Shown one piece after another: positions 17,821-28,469 of a stretch of 64,000 nt of DNA. A program made the position numbers and the translations under genes. Origin of the DNA: an uncultured Pseudomonadales bacterium (GTDB lineage: Bacteria > Pseudomonadota > Gammaproteobacteria > Pseudomonadales > Azotimanducaceae). The stretch lies in assembly GCA_905182155.1 (NCBI GenBank), contig CAJJAX010000038.1, forward strand, positions 1 to 64,000. The letters are read 5' to 3'. Position 1 is the first letter of the stretch, and every line of letters begins with the position of its first letter. The notes under the pieces were generated by a model. That model was not told where the DNA came from, did no database searches, and saw only the letters and a list, made by a program, of their open reading frames with translations.

Positions 17821-18284
17821 GGCAGCTGCTTGCTCTGATTAAAGACCTTCAGCATAAAGCCTCGGGGGTTGAGTCTCAACTCCCATCGCTCCGTTTCAGT
17901 TTGTAAGCCTGAGGGCGCCGCAATCGAAGGGACAAACGTCTTAGGGAATGGTTTTTCCTAATCTTGGGTCGGTTCTGAGATCGTTGGCTAAAGAAGCGGG
18001 CCCATCTTTCAGAATTTAACATGAACGGTGAAGGTCTTGGATCGGCGGCCGATCAGCTGTTATCAGATTGATGAAAAGGTAGGGGCCAGATCTCAGCGCA
18101 ATCAACACAAGCAGCACGTTAAGCCGCAGCAATACCTTTCTATTGGGCTGCTCGAAAAGATGCCCACCCGCCGAGTTCTGATTTTTCGAGCTAGATTTTG
18201 ATAAAACAAACAAGCTTGCTTTCTTTTACTGTTTCTGTTTAACCTCTTGGGTAGAGAAAAAACAACAATCACTGGGGAAGTGTT
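17821..18284. other. Gene-free stretch upstream of the TonB-dependent receptor
   Basis: 464 bp with no recognised gene. A 65-codon minus-strand frame (18016-18213) lacks support. Likely carries the receptor promoter; GGGGAAG precedes the receptor ATG. Confidence 0.45.
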
Positions 18285-20664
18285 ATGGGGTATTTAAGTC
18301 GATTGAGTGGGTATGGAATAGCGGGAAGTTTCGCTGTTCTAGCAGCATTTTCAGGGCCAGTCATGGCTGCTGCTGGAAAAAATGCGTTTATTGAAGAAGT
18401 TGTGGTCACGGCGCGAAAGCAAGAAGAATCGGTTCAGGACGTACCGATCGCAATGACGGCATTGACCCAAGAGCTTGAAAATAGTTCGATTCGAAATTTG
18501 TCAGATCTTGATGGCTATGCGCCAAACTTGCTCTTCGGTACGAACGGCAGTCGTGGTGGCGGCGGTGCGGACATCAACATTCGGGGCATTAGCCCGACGC
18601 GGAGCGACGATAACTCTTTTGATGCACCCATTGCAGTGGTAATCGACGGAATTTATCTCGGGACAGCCGCAGGGGCAAGTTTTGGAGAATTTTGACTTAG
18701 AACGGGTTGAAGTATTGCGGGGGCCTCAGGGTACGCTCTTTGGAAAGAATACGGTTGGCGGCGTGGTGAACGTGGTTCGTAGTCGACCGACGGGTGAAAC
18801 CGGCGGCAAGTTTAAGTTAACGGTTGGGGACTTTGGCCAGCAGGAGGCGCGAGGGGTCTTCAATACGAGTTTGGGTGAAAACATTGCCTTGAAGCTATTC
18901 GGTACGAAGATCGACGGCGATGGTTTCATGGACAACATAACAACCGGTAACGGCGTTGGCGAAAAAGACTACTTTAATGTCGGTGCAACGTTTTTGATAA
19001 ACCCCACAGATGATTTTGAGGCGAGGCTAACCGTTGAAACCTTCTCGGATGAGGGGACTTTGAACACCTTTCACACCAATTATAATACGCCGGCTGGATT
19101 GCTACCCGCGCCACCCGCTGGATCGCCTGAGAACAACTATAACGGCGGCTTTGTGACTTGTAATGTCTTTGGCGCCTGTCGAGATTCTTTAGATCGTCCG
19201 GAAGTATCCGACAACGACAAAGATAACAATTACAGCCTCGATACCAACGCGCTGACGCTGAATATGACGCTTGATCTTGATGAGAATCTTACCGTTGTTT
19301 CTGTAACGGGCTATCGAGAAGTGGATGAGTACCGGATCTATGATTACGATGCTTCATCCCATCCGTTTATTACCATCGAGCGGTTCAATGAATATGACCA
19401 GGTGAGTCAAGAGTTAAGGATCGATGGTAATTTCGATCGTTTGACCTTCACGGCCGGTCTGTATTATTTCAAGAACGAATTTGAGCAAGATTGGTACACG
19501 GGCGATACTTTTTGGGGCTTTTTGTTCGGCGCAAGTTTAGGGAATCCCGATTTAGGTGGTCCCGGCGTCAGCGGTTTGGCAGTTTGTAAAGCCGGTGGGT
19601 TTGCGCCAATTATCTGCGATCCTGGGATGACCGACCTGACGCAAGATGTCCACCAAATTCTCTACGAAACCCAAGAAACGACGTCTACTGCCGTATTTGC
19701 TCAAATGGACTATGACCTCACGGACCAGTTAGTCCTCACAGCAGGGGTGCGTTGGACCAAAGAAGAAAAGCACTTCATTGCGGGTCAGGCGTATTTGACC
19801 CAAGCCGATCGTGAAAGGCTGCGTCAATTTTCAGAATATGCTGACCTGACTCAGGATTGGACGGAAGTGTCGCCCAAGATTGGTTTAAAATATGTCATCA
19901 ATGATACGTCAATGGTTTTTGCAAGCGTTTCAGAAGGGTTTCATTCCGGCGGATTTTTTGGTGTGAATCAAAATATTCGCGATTTTGAGCGAGACCAATA
20001 CGACCCAGAGTACGCAACGAATTACGAGTTAGGTTATAAGAGTCAGCACTTAGGCAATCGCTTAAGGTTCAACGCGACCTACTTCAGGAATGAGTTTGAA
20101 GACAAGCAAGAATCATTTGTTGCCCTCGACCCGGACACCAAGACGGTTGCATCAATCTTTGATAATGCCGGTAGCGTTCTGTACTCTGGTATTGAAGTAG
20201 AAATGCAGTTTGTCTTTAACAATTACTTCCGCGCTTTCGTCAACTATGGAACGCTCGACGCAGATTACGAAGTGTTTGATACAGACGTTAATCCGAATGA
20301 CGGCGTAACCGTTGTTGAGGACGCAACCTTTTTGACACCCAGAAATTCACCAGACTACACGTTAGGTGTCGGTGGCACGCTGTCGGTGCCTGTTGGAAAT
20401 GGTACGGTCGAAGCGTTTATGAAGGTGACTAAGATTGCAGCCTACGATTCAGCCCTGCTGAATTTGAAGCAAGCTAAAGTCGGCGCCAGAGAGGAGCTGT
20501 CATTATCTGTTGGATATTATGCCGAAAATTGGGCGATAGAGGCTTATGGTAAGAATCTGACTGACCAGCGGTTTGAAACCTTTTTCCCGATCGCGACATT
20601 ATTCGCGGCAGGGAACGTAAACAGTCCAAGAACGTTGGGGCTTGAGTTTACTTATGAGTTCTAA
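18285..20664 (+). CDS. TonB-dependent outer-membrane receptor, one frameshift
   Basis: About 792 residues after correction. Signal peptide ends near PVMAAAG, followed by a TonB-box-like FIEEVVVTARKQEESVQDVP and the plug domain (DLDGYAPNLLF, INIRGISPTR, FDLERVEVLRGPQGTLFGKN). The remaining two-thirds is a beta-barrel ending in aromatic FTYEF. The frame breaks within the plug at the T-run 18680-18683; removing one T restores it. Plug similarity is of the type found in receptors for non-iron substrates in sphingomonad and marine gammaproteobacterial genomes, but ligand is unknown. Ends at a good terminator. Confidence 0.9.
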
Positions 20665-20688
20665 AGTGCTTAGACACTGGTAGGAAAA

Positions 20689-20714
20689 AGCCCAGCAATT
20701 GCTGGGCTTTTTTT
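20689..20714 (+). terminator. Rho-independent terminator of the TonB receptor gene
   Basis: AGCCCAGC-AATT-GCTGGGCT stem-loop with a 7-T tract and an upstream A-run, 24 bp after the stop. The A-run would also let it work in the reverse direction. Confidence 0.9.
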
Positions 20715-20960
20715 GTCTGGATCTGAGGGTTGCGTAGGGCGACTACGAAGCAATCACTGCTAACCGAAAACGGGATCGTGTGATTAGGCTGCACGGCACA
20801 GGAAAGCCTATTTTTGAAGTGCTGAGGTCTCGCAAAATAATGAGGCTAACCTGTGAGGCGTTCCCTGGGGATTGCGGCCGCGCCACGGGCTAAACGTGTC
20901 GATGATTAGTGGTCGAGCTGGCGCATCAGGTAGACTGCCCTTTTTTTTGGACGTAGCAAT

Positions 20961-22649
20961 ATGCCCTCAACGCCGCTTCATCGTCAGTTCCTGCCGCTAT
21001 TTCTTATAGTGTTAACGCCATGGGATACTGCTGCCGGTGCAGCGCCTGAAACAGTGCTGTCTACTGAGTGCACAGCAGCCGCTACTTCAGTCTTGCCCGC
21101 CACCGCGTCGATTAAGCGCCTACCGGTTGTGCGGTCAATCTTGATTAGGGGCGAGCCAGTATTTGACCCGAGCCGTGAAACCCTTGGAGATCAAATCCTT
21201 AACGGCATGAACCGCCTGCATTGGCAAACTCGTGAATCGGTGATCAAGCGGCAATTGTTGTTTGAGGTGGGGTCAAACCTGTCGCCGGCGGCGCTGGCAG
21301 AGTCCGCGCGCCTTCTGCGCTCGCGACCTTATTTGATGGATGCCGGCATTAATGTCCAGAACCCGTGCGAGCCGGAAGTCGATATCGAAGTAACCACCCG
21401 CGATGCCTGGTCTTTAACACCCCGAGTAGCACTCAATCGTTCAGGCGGCAACAATAAGACGGGCCTTGGGGTGCGCGAAAAAAATCTTCTCGGTCTCGGG
21501 ATCCAAATTGAATTTAAAACAGTTAAGGATCTAGATCGTCAGGGTCAGCAGTTCGAGCTCTCAACGAAGCACCTGTTCAATACCCGGGTTCAGTCCTCGG
21601 TCTACTTAGAAAACAATGATGATGGTTCTGTTCGAGCGGTCTCGTTCGGGCAGCCGTTTTATGCGCTGGATACGCGCAAAAGCTGGGGTATAGAAGTCAG
21701 TGATATTAGTGAGCAAATCGGGGTTTATCAGTTTGGTGATCGGGTCCGTAATACGCAGCGGATGCGAGCAGCCGGCTCGCTCTTTTATGGTATTTCAAGC
21801 GGCCTGAAGGCAGGTCGTAGCCACCGCGTGACGTTTGGTCTGCTGTATGAGGATCAAGAAGTTCTCTTTGCTTCTGCCAAGAATGTAGACTTAGATGAGA
21901 CGAGGGCTCGAAAACTGGTCGCGCCGTTTGTTCAATGGTCCAGTGTCAGCGATCAGTTTTTAAACGCACGCAACTTTGATTTGATTGGTTTTACCGAGGA
22001 CATTGAGACCGGTCTGGTGCACAACCTGCGACTGGCGGTCAGTCCAGCAAACCTCGGTGGCGATCAAGATCGCCTTCAGATGTCGGCATCCGTGGGAATG
22101 GCGGTCTTAGCCTCTCAAAAAGGGTTGCTGCGCTGGGACGTTTCAGCGAGCGGTTTACGGGATTTGGAACGGGGTGAAACCCAAGATATTGTTTTCTCCG
22201 CTGGGATCCGAGGCTTATTCAAACCAAGTTCTGGCGCGGGCTACCATGCGTCGCTCAAACTTGATGTCGCGCGTAATCTAATGACCGGCCAGCAGTTGTT
22301 CCTCGGCGGTGAAACCGGCGCCCGCGGCTATATCGATCGCGTGCAAGCTGGGGATCGGCGCCTGCGCTTGCGTCTCGAGCGGCGTCAGTACCTTGATCGA
22401 AATCTTTTCGGCTTGCTGAATTTGGGTTGGCTTGTCTTTGCCGATTTGGGCCGCGCCTGGTCGCCTGATGACGTTGCTGGGCACCGCGGACAAAGCCTGA
22501 TGGATGTGGGTCTAGGATTACGGTTCGCGCCGACAAAGTCTGAGCGTGGCAAAATGATCCATCTGGATTTCGCCATGCCCGTGAAAAATAGGGATGACCC
22601 ATTGGTAAGTGATTATGAATTCGTGGTGTCCATCCAAAATGGGTTTTGA
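20961..22649 (+). CDS. Outer-membrane beta-barrel protein with a POTRA-like domain (BamA/TamA/ShlB superfamily)
   Basis: 562 residues. Signal peptide ends near DTAAGAA. Residues of roughly 55-150 resemble a single POTRA region (VRSILIRGEPVFDP, RLLRSRPYLMDAGINV, DIEVTTRDAWSLTP), followed by an Omp85-like barrel with the typical LGVREKNLLGLGI, a GARGYIDRVQAGDRRLRLRLERR lid-region motif and the terminal FVVSIQNGF. Too short and too POTRA-poor for BamA; more likely a member exporting or inserting a specific partner, or one of unknown role. No obvious passenger is adjacent. Confidence 0.8.
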   Translation: MPSTPLHRQFLPLFLIVLTPWDTAAGAAPETVLSTECTAAATSVLPATASIKRLPVVRSILIRGEPVFDPSRETLGDQILNGMNRLHWQTRESVIKRQLLFEVGSNLSPAALAESARLLRSRPYLMDAGINVQNPCEPEVDIEVTTRDAWSLTPRVALNRSGGNNKTGLGVREKNLLGLGIQIEFKTVKDLDRQGQQFELSTKHLFNTRVQSSVYLENNDDGSVRAVSFGQPFYALDTRKSWGIEVSDISEQIGVYQFGDRVRNTQRMRAAGSLFYGISSGLKAGRSHRVTFGLLYEDQEVLFASAKNVDLDETRARKLVAPFVQWSSVSDQFLNARNFDLIGFTEDIETGLVHNLRLAVSPANLGGDQDRLQMSASVGMAVLASQKGLLRWDVSASGLRDLERGETQDIVFSAGIRGLFKPSSGAGYHASLKLDVARNLMTGQQLFLGGETGARGYIDRVQAGDRRLRLRLERRQYLDRNLFGLLNLGWLVFADLGRAWSPDDVAGHRGQSLMDVGLGLRFAPTKSERGKMIHLDFAMPVKNRDDPLVSDYEFVVSIQNGF

Positions 22650-22691
22650 TATCGTTTAGCCAGCCTTCCTTGGATCAAGAGCGCAACAGTA

Positions 22692-23096
22692 ATGAATGAG
22701 TTTTTTAGGACCTTCGATGAGCATCCGTTTCACCAATACCTTGGCTTAAAGCTGATCGAGGCCGAAGCTGATTTTGTCCGTCTACGACTGCAGAAAACCG
22801 CGACCACCCCGACGGGTATTGGCGGTAGTGTCAATGGTGGGGTCCTTGCCACGATGATCGATATGGCAGGCGTGGCGGCGGTGTTTACCAAGCTGGTTGA
22901 GGGCGCTCAGCCGGCCGGTACAGCTGACTTGAACGTCACCTACTTAAGGCAGGCGCAAGGCCAATGGTTGGATGCCGAGGCGAGAGTGATCAAACGCGGG
23001 CGCCAACTGTGCACCATCGACGTTCGGGTGATCAATGACGAGCAGGTCTTGTGCGCGATTGGCCGAGTGCTGTATGCGCTCAAGGCCGCGGTTTAA
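22692..23096 (+). CDS. PaaI/4HBT-type hotdog thioesterase
   Basis: 134 residues. The hotdog signature is GGSVNGGVLATMIDMAGVAAV with the acidic residue in the central helix, then GTADLNVTYLRQA. Would hydrolyse acyl- or aryl-CoA esters. Starts 42 bp after the beta-barrel gene, possibly in its transcript; the functional link is unclear. Convergent with the next gene. Confidence 0.85.
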   Translation: MNEFFRTFDEHPFHQYLGLKLIEAEADFVRLRLQKTATTPTGIGGSVNGGVLATMIDMAGVAAVFTKLVEGAQPAGTADLNVTYLRQAQGQWLDAEARVIKRGRQLCTIDVRVINDEQVLCAIGRVLYALKAAV

Positions 23097-23140
23097 TGCT
23101 CGATATCGTGCTGGCCGGTCGGTCGATTGCCTGGCTTAGG

Positions 23141-24208
23141 TCAAGTGAGACCCAGCGCCCCATCCAGGGCCTGAAAGAACTCATTGGTCTTGGCGATTCC
23201 GCCTTGGTCTACCGGTATGCACTGACCCGCGGCGTACAGGCTTGAAATACCGGCCTCGATCGTATTGGCTGCGTCGTGAAAACCAAGGTAAGACAACATC
23301 ATGCTTGCGGACAGCACCGTCGCCGTGGGGTTAATGATGTTTTGCCCTTGGATATCTGGCGCTGTCCCGTGCGCCGATTCAAAATAGGCGTAGTCTGCGC
23401 CATAGCAGCCAGAAGGGGCGAGGCCCAATCCGCCGATTAACCCGGCGGCACCATCGGACATAATGTCGCCATACAGGTTGGGCATGACGACGACATCCAG
23501 CGCGCAAGGATTGGTAATCATGCGGCAAAGAAAGTCATCAACGATGAAGGTTTCAAAGGCGATGTCGGGGTAGTCCTTTGCTACCTCAAAACCGATCTCT
23601 CGAAAGTAGCCATCGGCCTTGGCGAGCATGTTGTATTTCGAGGTGAGCGTCACCTTGCGCATACCGCCGCGCTCGCGGGCTAATTCAAAAGCGAAACGGA
23701 TCACTCGCTCGGATCCAACCTCCGTAATCACCTTGATGGCGTAGCGTCCTGCCCCCATATCTTTCAAGGAAGTCTTGGCGTGCTTCGAGTAGAGGTTCAG
23801 GCCCGCTAAGTCGGTGAGATCGCCCTCCAATCCCAGGTAGAGGTCTTCAAGATTTTCTCGAACCACGACAAAATCAATATTTTCTGGGTTTGCCATGGGG
23901 GATCGATAGCCCGGGCGAAATTGGCAAGGGCGAACATTGGCATAGGTTTGCTTGCCCCACCGAAGATAAAACAAAGCCTCCGTGCTTTGGCCGCTGGTTG
24001 AGCCAAAGAAAGTGGCGTCGGCTTCGTCCACTTGTGCCTTTGAGGTTTCCGGAAAGCGTGATCCGTGCGCCGCAAGGGCCTCATTACCGACCATCGGATA
24101 CACAAAGTCGATGGGCAGGTGCAGTTTTTCGAGTAGTTCGACCGTGGGGTGCATGACTTCGGGGGATGCGTCATCTCCCGGGAATACGGCAACCGTTTTT
24201 CTGGTCAT
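23141..24208 (-). CDS. Isocitrate/isopropylmalate dehydrogenase family protein
   Basis: 355-residue NAD(P)-dependent beta-decarboxylating dehydrogenase. Family marks: VFPGDDASPEVM at the N-terminus, VVRENLEDLYLGLEG, LTSKYNMLAKADGYF, and the metal- and substrate-site block NLYGDIMSDGAAGLIGGLGL, then ESAHGTAPDIQGQNIINPTA. The usual EP motif after VVREN is replaced by LEDLYLGLEG with YSG.E changes, so substrate could be isocitrate-like, tartrate or another malate derivative. No leuCD genes are near, so leucine synthesis is unlikely. Confidence 0.82.
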   Translation of the reverse strand: MTRKTVAVFPGDDASPEVMHPTVELLEKLHLPIDFVYPMVGNEALAAHGSRFPETSKAQVDEADATFFGSTSGQSTEALFYLRWGKQTYANVRPCQFRPGYRSPMANPENIDFVVVRENLEDLYLGLEGDLTDLAGLNLYSKHAKTSLKDMGAGRYAIKVITEVGSERVIRFAFELARERGGMRKVTLTSKYNMLAKADGYFREIGFEVAKDYPDIAFETFIVDDFLCRMITNPCALDVVVMPNLYGDIMSDGAAGLIGGLGLAPSGCYGADYAYFESAHGTAPDIQGQNIINPTATVLSASMMLSYLGFHDAANTIEAGISSLYAAGQCIPVDQGGIAKTNEFFQALDGALGLT

Positions 24209-24342
24209 GATAGGCTCATCCGATGTTTAAACTGGGCATAGGGCCTATAACAACACGCGCCGGGCCAAAATGAAATGCGAGGGGTTTACATCCTTTACGG
24301 CCCGGTCAAAGATGAGAGACTCCTTTGGTTGAGGTCACCGTG

Positions 24343-25188
24343 ATGCAAGTGAACAGCGATTTGGGCCCGATTGGCGCAGAAGTTAGCGGCATCGATTTAG
24401 CGCAGCCACTGTCTGATGCCTCGATCCAGAATATCCGGCGGGCGTGGCTTGACCACGGGGTGCTGGTCTTTCGGAACCAAACGCTCGGTCCCAAGGCTCA
24501 GTCGGCGTTTTCCGGCCGATTCGGTGAAATGGACATCTACCCGTTTATGCAACCCCTTGATGATGATCCGCATGTGATTCCAATTATCAAAGAGGCCGAT
24601 GCGGTGCTGAATTTTGGTGGGGATTGGCATACCGACACCTCGTATAAAGAGCGGCCGCCCCAAGCCACGATTTTATATGCGCTCGAAGTACCGCCAGTGG
24701 GTGGCGATACGTTGTTTGCCGATGCCACCCGAGCTTTTGAGGATCTAAGCCCTGCCTTTCGAGCAACGCTTGAAGGCCTGACGGGTGTGTATACGCCCAA
24801 AATGGTGCATGGCCAAGGCGGAGACTACCGAAAGGTTGCAGCAACAGCGCAGTTGGGTTCGGCCTACGGCGGTAATCACGAGTTTGCTGAGTCAGAGGTG
24901 CTGCATCCGATCATTCGCACCCATCCAGAAACAGGCCGAAAAAGTATCTATTGCAGTCGACCCCATACGCATCGCATTCAAGGTTGGACCCGAGCCGAGA
25001 GCAAAGAACTCATCGCCTTTCTGACCCGTCATCTGACTCAGGATCAGTATGTAACCCGGTTAACCTGGACCAAAGGGACCCTGGCGATGTGGGACAATCG
25101 CTGCTTATTCCACAATGCGCTCAATGACTATCAGGGGCATCGTCGGCACATGCATCGGGTTATCATTCAAGGAGATCGCCCAGCTTAA
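24343..25188 (+). CDS. TauD/TfdA family Fe(II)/2-oxoglutarate dioxygenase 1
   Basis: 281 residues from ATG 24343, chosen because GAGG at 24331-24334 is eight bases upstream; an open frame from TTG 24325 lacks a site. The iron facial triad is H96-x-D98 (GDWHTDTSY) and H257 (CLFHNALNDY), with R272 the likely oxoglutarate anchor (HRVII). The N-terminal GAEVSGIDLAQPLSD is the family's first block. Hydroxylates a sulfonate, aryloxy or similar acid; substrate not predictable. Divergent from the dehydrogenase. Confidence 0.9.
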   Translation: MQVNSDLGPIGAEVSGIDLAQPLSDASIQNIRRAWLDHGVLVFRNQTLGPKAQSAFSGRFGEMDIYPFMQPLDDDPHVIPIIKEADAVLNFGGDWHTDTSYKERPPQATILYALEVPPVGGDTLFADATRAFEDLSPAFRATLEGLTGVYTPKMVHGQGGDYRKVAATAQLGSAYGGNHEFAESEVLHPIIRTHPETGRKSIYCSRPHTHRIQGWTRAESKELIAFLTRHLTQDQYVTRLTWTKGTLAMWDNRCLFHNALNDYQGHRRHMHRVIIQGDRPA

Positions 25189-25296
25189 GGTGACGCTGAG
25201 ACCTTGTGAGATGTAGGCTATCAAATACAGCGATTGAGAACGGTCCTGAGCGCTGGCAGGGTCTTGTTAACCCGGGCGCGGTTGGACTCAAGGCCC

Positions 25297-25323
25297 AATC
25301 AATCAATGAATCAATGAATCAAC
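25297..25323. repeat. Short AATCAATG array
   Basis: About three units of 8-bp TGAATCAA with a degenerate leading copy, between the stop codons of the convergent TauD 1 and decarboxylase genes. Confidence 0.75.
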
Positions 25324-25335
25324 CCAAGAGCTTGT

Positions 25336-26685
25336 TCAATGCAATGAGTCAAGGATGAAGGCAATGTCATCCTGGCAGGTTGTTGGATTCACGATGCAAA
25401 GCCTTAAAACGGTTTCGCCTTGGTATTTCGTTGGCATGACAAAACCATCCCCACGCTCAAGCAGTTGTTGGCTCCACTGCGTGTAGGCGCTGGCGTCCCA
25501 GCCAATGCGTTTAAAAATAACCACAGACAGATGCGGCGGCAACATCAGTTCTAGGTGATCGCTGGCCTCAATGAGGTCTGCAACCTGCTGCGTCAAAGAC
25601 AAGGTTTGCTCAACCGCCTGGGCGTAGGCATCGGTGCCGTGGGTGGCGAGACTAAACCAAAAGGGTAGGCCACGGGCGCGCCTTGAGAGATGATGCGCGT
25701 AATCAGATGGATTCCAGATGCCATCGTAGAGCACCTCCAAATAGTCGCCGTGCTGCCGGTGCGCGAGGCGCGCGGGTTCTGGCGCGCGATACAATAAGGC
25801 GCAGCAATCAAAGGGCGCGAATAACCATTTGTGTGGATCGACGATAAAGCTATCGGCGCGTTCGATGCCCGTGAACTGATCTCGGATACTTGGCGCTGCG
25901 AGTCCTGCCGCGCCGTAGGCGCCATCGATATGGAGCCAAATCGTTTCCGCGCCGCAGACGTCAGCGATACCGGCCAGATCATCAATAAAGCCGAGGTTGG
26001 TTGTGCCGCTGGTGGCGACAACCGCAAAGACCCGAGCCCGGTCTTCTGGGGTCAGTTCATCGATCGCCCGGCGCAATTCAGACCCGAGCATTCTGCCATC
26101 GCAGGGTACGGTTGTAATGTCGGCATCCATCACAAAAGCCGCTTGCGCGACAGAAGAATGCGCGCCTTCGGAGGTTATGATGAGGCCCCGGGTTGTGGTG
26201 GTTTGATCTTGGCGCCATTGGCTGCGAGCGGTGATCAGTGCGCTGAGGTTGCCCGCGGTGCCGCCGCTTACAAAAACCCCGCCGGCGCCGGCTGGAAAGC
26301 CTGCTAGGTCTGAAAGCCATCGCAGGGCATCGTTTTCTGCCAGTACCGCACCCGCGGCCTCCAGCCACGACGTACCGCAGATGCTGGACGCGCCAACCAC
26401 CAGATCAAATAGCGTTGCCGCTTCGGTTGGCGCAGCGGGTACAAAGGAAAAAAACCGCGGGTGATCAACAGAAATACAGGCTGGGGCCAGTACGTCGGTA
26501 AAAATACGCAGGGCTTCGAGGCCGCCCAGACCTTCTTTACCGATGGTCTGGCCGACCATTGCGCGCAAGGTCGCCTCGGGTTTAGGGCCATCGAGCGTTG
26601 GGGGATTCATTCTGATGCGTTCAACCGCGTAACGAAGAATAGCTTGGGTGAGGACCTCGGTGCTTGAGGCTTGCTGATGCATCAC
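25336..26685 (-). CDS. PLP-dependent group II decarboxylase (aromatic-L-amino-acid/glutamate decarboxylase-like)
   Basis: 449 residues. PLP lysine K286 in SFIVDPHKWLF, Asp 254 in LHIDGAYGAAG, and His 176 in TSEGAHSSV stack and hold the cofactor as in AADC/TDC. The N-terminal VDHPRFFSFVPAAPT matches the HPRFFAFIP block seen in bacterial aromatic and tyrosine decarboxylases and related aldehyde synthases. It releases CO2 from an amino acid; the substrate loop is not diagnostic by eye. A stand-alone gene with no permease next to it. Confidence 0.87.
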   Translation of the reverse strand: MMHQQASSTEVLTQAILRYAVERIRMNPPTLDGPKPEATLRAMVGQTIGKEGLGGLEALRIFTDVLAPACISVDHPRFFSFVPAAPTEAATLFDLVVGASSICGTSWLEAAGAVLAENDALRWLSDLAGFPAGAGGVFVSGGTAGNLSALITARSQWRQDQTTTTRGLIITSEGAHSSVAQAAFVMDADITTVPCDGRMLGSELRRAIDELTPEDRARVFAVVATSGTTNLGFIDDLAGIADVCGAETIWLHIDGAYGAAGLAAPSIRDQFTGIERADSFIVDPHKWLFAPFDCCALLYRAPEPARLAHRQHGDYLEVLYDGIWNPSDYAHHLSRRARGLPFWFSLATHGTDAYAQAVEQTLSLTQQVADLIEASDHLELMLPPHLSVVIFKRIGWDASAYTQWSQQLLERGDGFVMPTKYQGETVLRLCIVNPTTCQDDIAFILDSLH

Positions 26686-26811
26686 GCGCGCCTTTTCTGG
26701 GTTGTCCAGATCAGTATAAGTTGAAACAACCGAGGCAGCCTATCTTTGAGGGCCCCAAACCGTGGTATAAAAGATATCAATTCAGTCATAAATATTTAGG
26801 AGGCGATGGAG

Positions 26812-27573
26812 ATGAACATACAAGATAAGGTTGTTGTCATCACCGGTGGCAGCGGCGGCATTGGTCAAGCCATGGCTAAGGCCTTTAAAGCCTATGGCGC
26901 GACCGCGGTGGTGCTGGCAGACCTTGATCCGGCGGCGGTTGATCAAGCAGCAAAGGCACTTGAATGCGATGGCCGCGTCTGTAATGTGACCCAAGAAGCG
27001 GAAGTTTGTGCCCTGGTGGATTGGGTGATCGCTCGACATGGTCGCATCGATTTGTTTTGCTCAAATGCCGGCGCCGGTGGGCAAGGCGTCTTGACCGATG
27101 CCGAAAACGCAGTCTGGCAGAATCAATGGGAATTGCATGTGATGAGTCACGTCTATGCGGCCAGAGCCGTGCTGCCTGGGATGTTGGCGCAAGGGTCGGG
27201 GTATTTGTTGAATACAGCCTCGGCAGCCGGACTTTTGGCGGCGCTGGGTTCTGGGCCATATTCCGTGACCAAAGCGGCGGCGGTAAAACTCGCAGAATTC
27301 TTAGCCATCACCCATGGGGATGATGGCATTGGTGTGTCGGTGCTCTGCCCGCAAGGGGTTAATACCGCAATGGCGCCGAAGCGTTTGGGTGACGGTCAAA
27401 CCGATGGCATTATCGAGCCTGAGGTTCTAGCGCAGTGCGTTGTAGACGCGCTAGCCGAGGAGCGCTTCCATGTGCTGCCGCATGCGGAGGTTGAAGAGTA
27501 CGTCCGGCGCAAGGGTGACAATATTGATCGCTGGCTCAATGGGATGCGAAGGCTTCGTAGACAATCGTTGTAG
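26812..27573 (+). CDS. Short-chain dehydrogenase/reductase 1
   Basis: 253 residues. ATG 26812 preferred since AGGAGG lies eight bases upstream; ATG 26806 is only two bases from it. Cofactor motif TGGSGGIGQ (TGxxxGxG), NAG in SNAGAGG, catalytic Ser in TASAAG and Tyr-x3-Lys in YSVTKAA. Asp after the second strand (LADLD) favours NAD(H). Convergent with SDR 2, five bases apart. Confidence 0.9.
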   Translation: MNIQDKVVVITGGSGGIGQAMAKAFKAYGATAVVLADLDPAAVDQAAKALECDGRVCNVTQEAEVCALVDWVIARHGRIDLFCSNAGAGGQGVLTDAENAVWQNQWELHVMSHVYAARAVLPGMLAQGSGYLLNTASAAGLLAALGSGPYSVTKAAAVKLAEFLAITHGDDGIGVSVLCPQGVNTAMAPKRLGDGQTDGIIEPEVLAQCVVDALAEERFHVLPHAEVEEYVRRKGDNIDRWLNGMRRLRRQSL

Positions 27574-27578
27574 CGGGT

Positions 27579-28469
27579 CTATAAAGCGGGTAAATCCTTC
27601 ATGGGTTTCTTGTTGCGCAGCAGGGTGATGGGGATCATAAACAGTGGCATGAGTTTGTCGTAGTGCGTGGGCGAGATGCGCTGGGCGAGGTCCATCAGTT
27701 TTGCATCTAACCCAATAAAAATTCTGCTGCGGCGGCGTGTGACGCCATCCAAAATAACCTGAGCTGCGCGGCTTGGATGCATGCCATTGTCGCGAAAAAG
27801 ATCACTCATTTCGGTTTGACTGCCATTGAGGCCCAGCAGACTTTTCTGCTGAACTTCGGATTCGTCGGTTTCTGAAAACCGGGAGTTTTTAATAATATTG
27901 GTGCCGATGTGCCCTGGATGCACGCAATGCACAGAAAGATTTGTGCCCTTAAATTCGCGCGCAAGACCTTCGGTGAAGCCCCGGACCGCAAATTTGGTGG
28001 TGTGATAGACCGACTGTTTGGCGACCGCAATCATGCCGAAAATCGAGGAGGTGTTGACCAGAGCAGCCTCCGGCTGTTGCCTTAGGTACGGCAAAAATGC
28101 CCGGGTGGCATTCACGACGCCATTGAGATTGATGTTCATGACCCAATCCCAATCGGCTTCGGTCATGGTTTCGAACTCTGCGCCAACGGTTACCCCTGCA
28201 TTATTAAACAACAGGTCGACCTTGCCATGCCGGGCAATCACTTGCTCGGGGAGTGCTTCGACGGCGGCTTTGTCTGCCATGTCCAGCGGGATTGAGGACA
28301 CCGCCACGTTGTAACGTTGCAGGAGCGTTTCAGTCTCGGCCAAGGTCTCGGTGTTGACATCACAAATGACGACGTCGGCACCGGCTCGAGCCAATAAAAT
28401 GGCAAGGTATCGGCCCATGCCAGAGCCGGCGCCGGTGACCACAGCAACTTTTTGAGCAAAGCTTTTCAT
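27579..28469 (-). CDS. Short-chain dehydrogenase/reductase 2
   Basis: 296 residues from ATG 28469, preceded by AAAGGA; the open frame extends 45 codons upstream but that part is not SDR-like. Motifs: TGAGSGMGRY, NNAGV, NTSSIFG, YHTTKFA. The C-terminal extension with RRRSRIFIGLDAKLMDLAQR and a hydrophobic stretch (LMPLFMIPITLLR) suggests membrane association, as in SDRs acting on lipids or steroids. D39-type acidic residue in ICDVN points to NAD(H). Confidence 0.9.
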   Translation of the reverse strand: MKSFAQKVAVVTGAGSGMGRYLAILLARAGADVVICDVNTETLAETETLLQRYNVAVSSIPLDMADKAAVEALPEQVIARHGKVDLLFNNAGVTVGAEFETMTEADWDWVMNINLNGVVNATRAFLPYLRQQPEAALVNTSSIFGMIAVAKQSVYHTTKFAVRGFTEGLAREFKGTNLSVHCVHPGHIGTNIIKNSRFSETDESEVQQKSLLGLNGSQTEMSDLFRDNGMHPSRAAQVILDGVTRRRSRIFIGLDAKLMDLAQRISPTHYDKLMPLFMIPITLLRNKKPMKDLPAL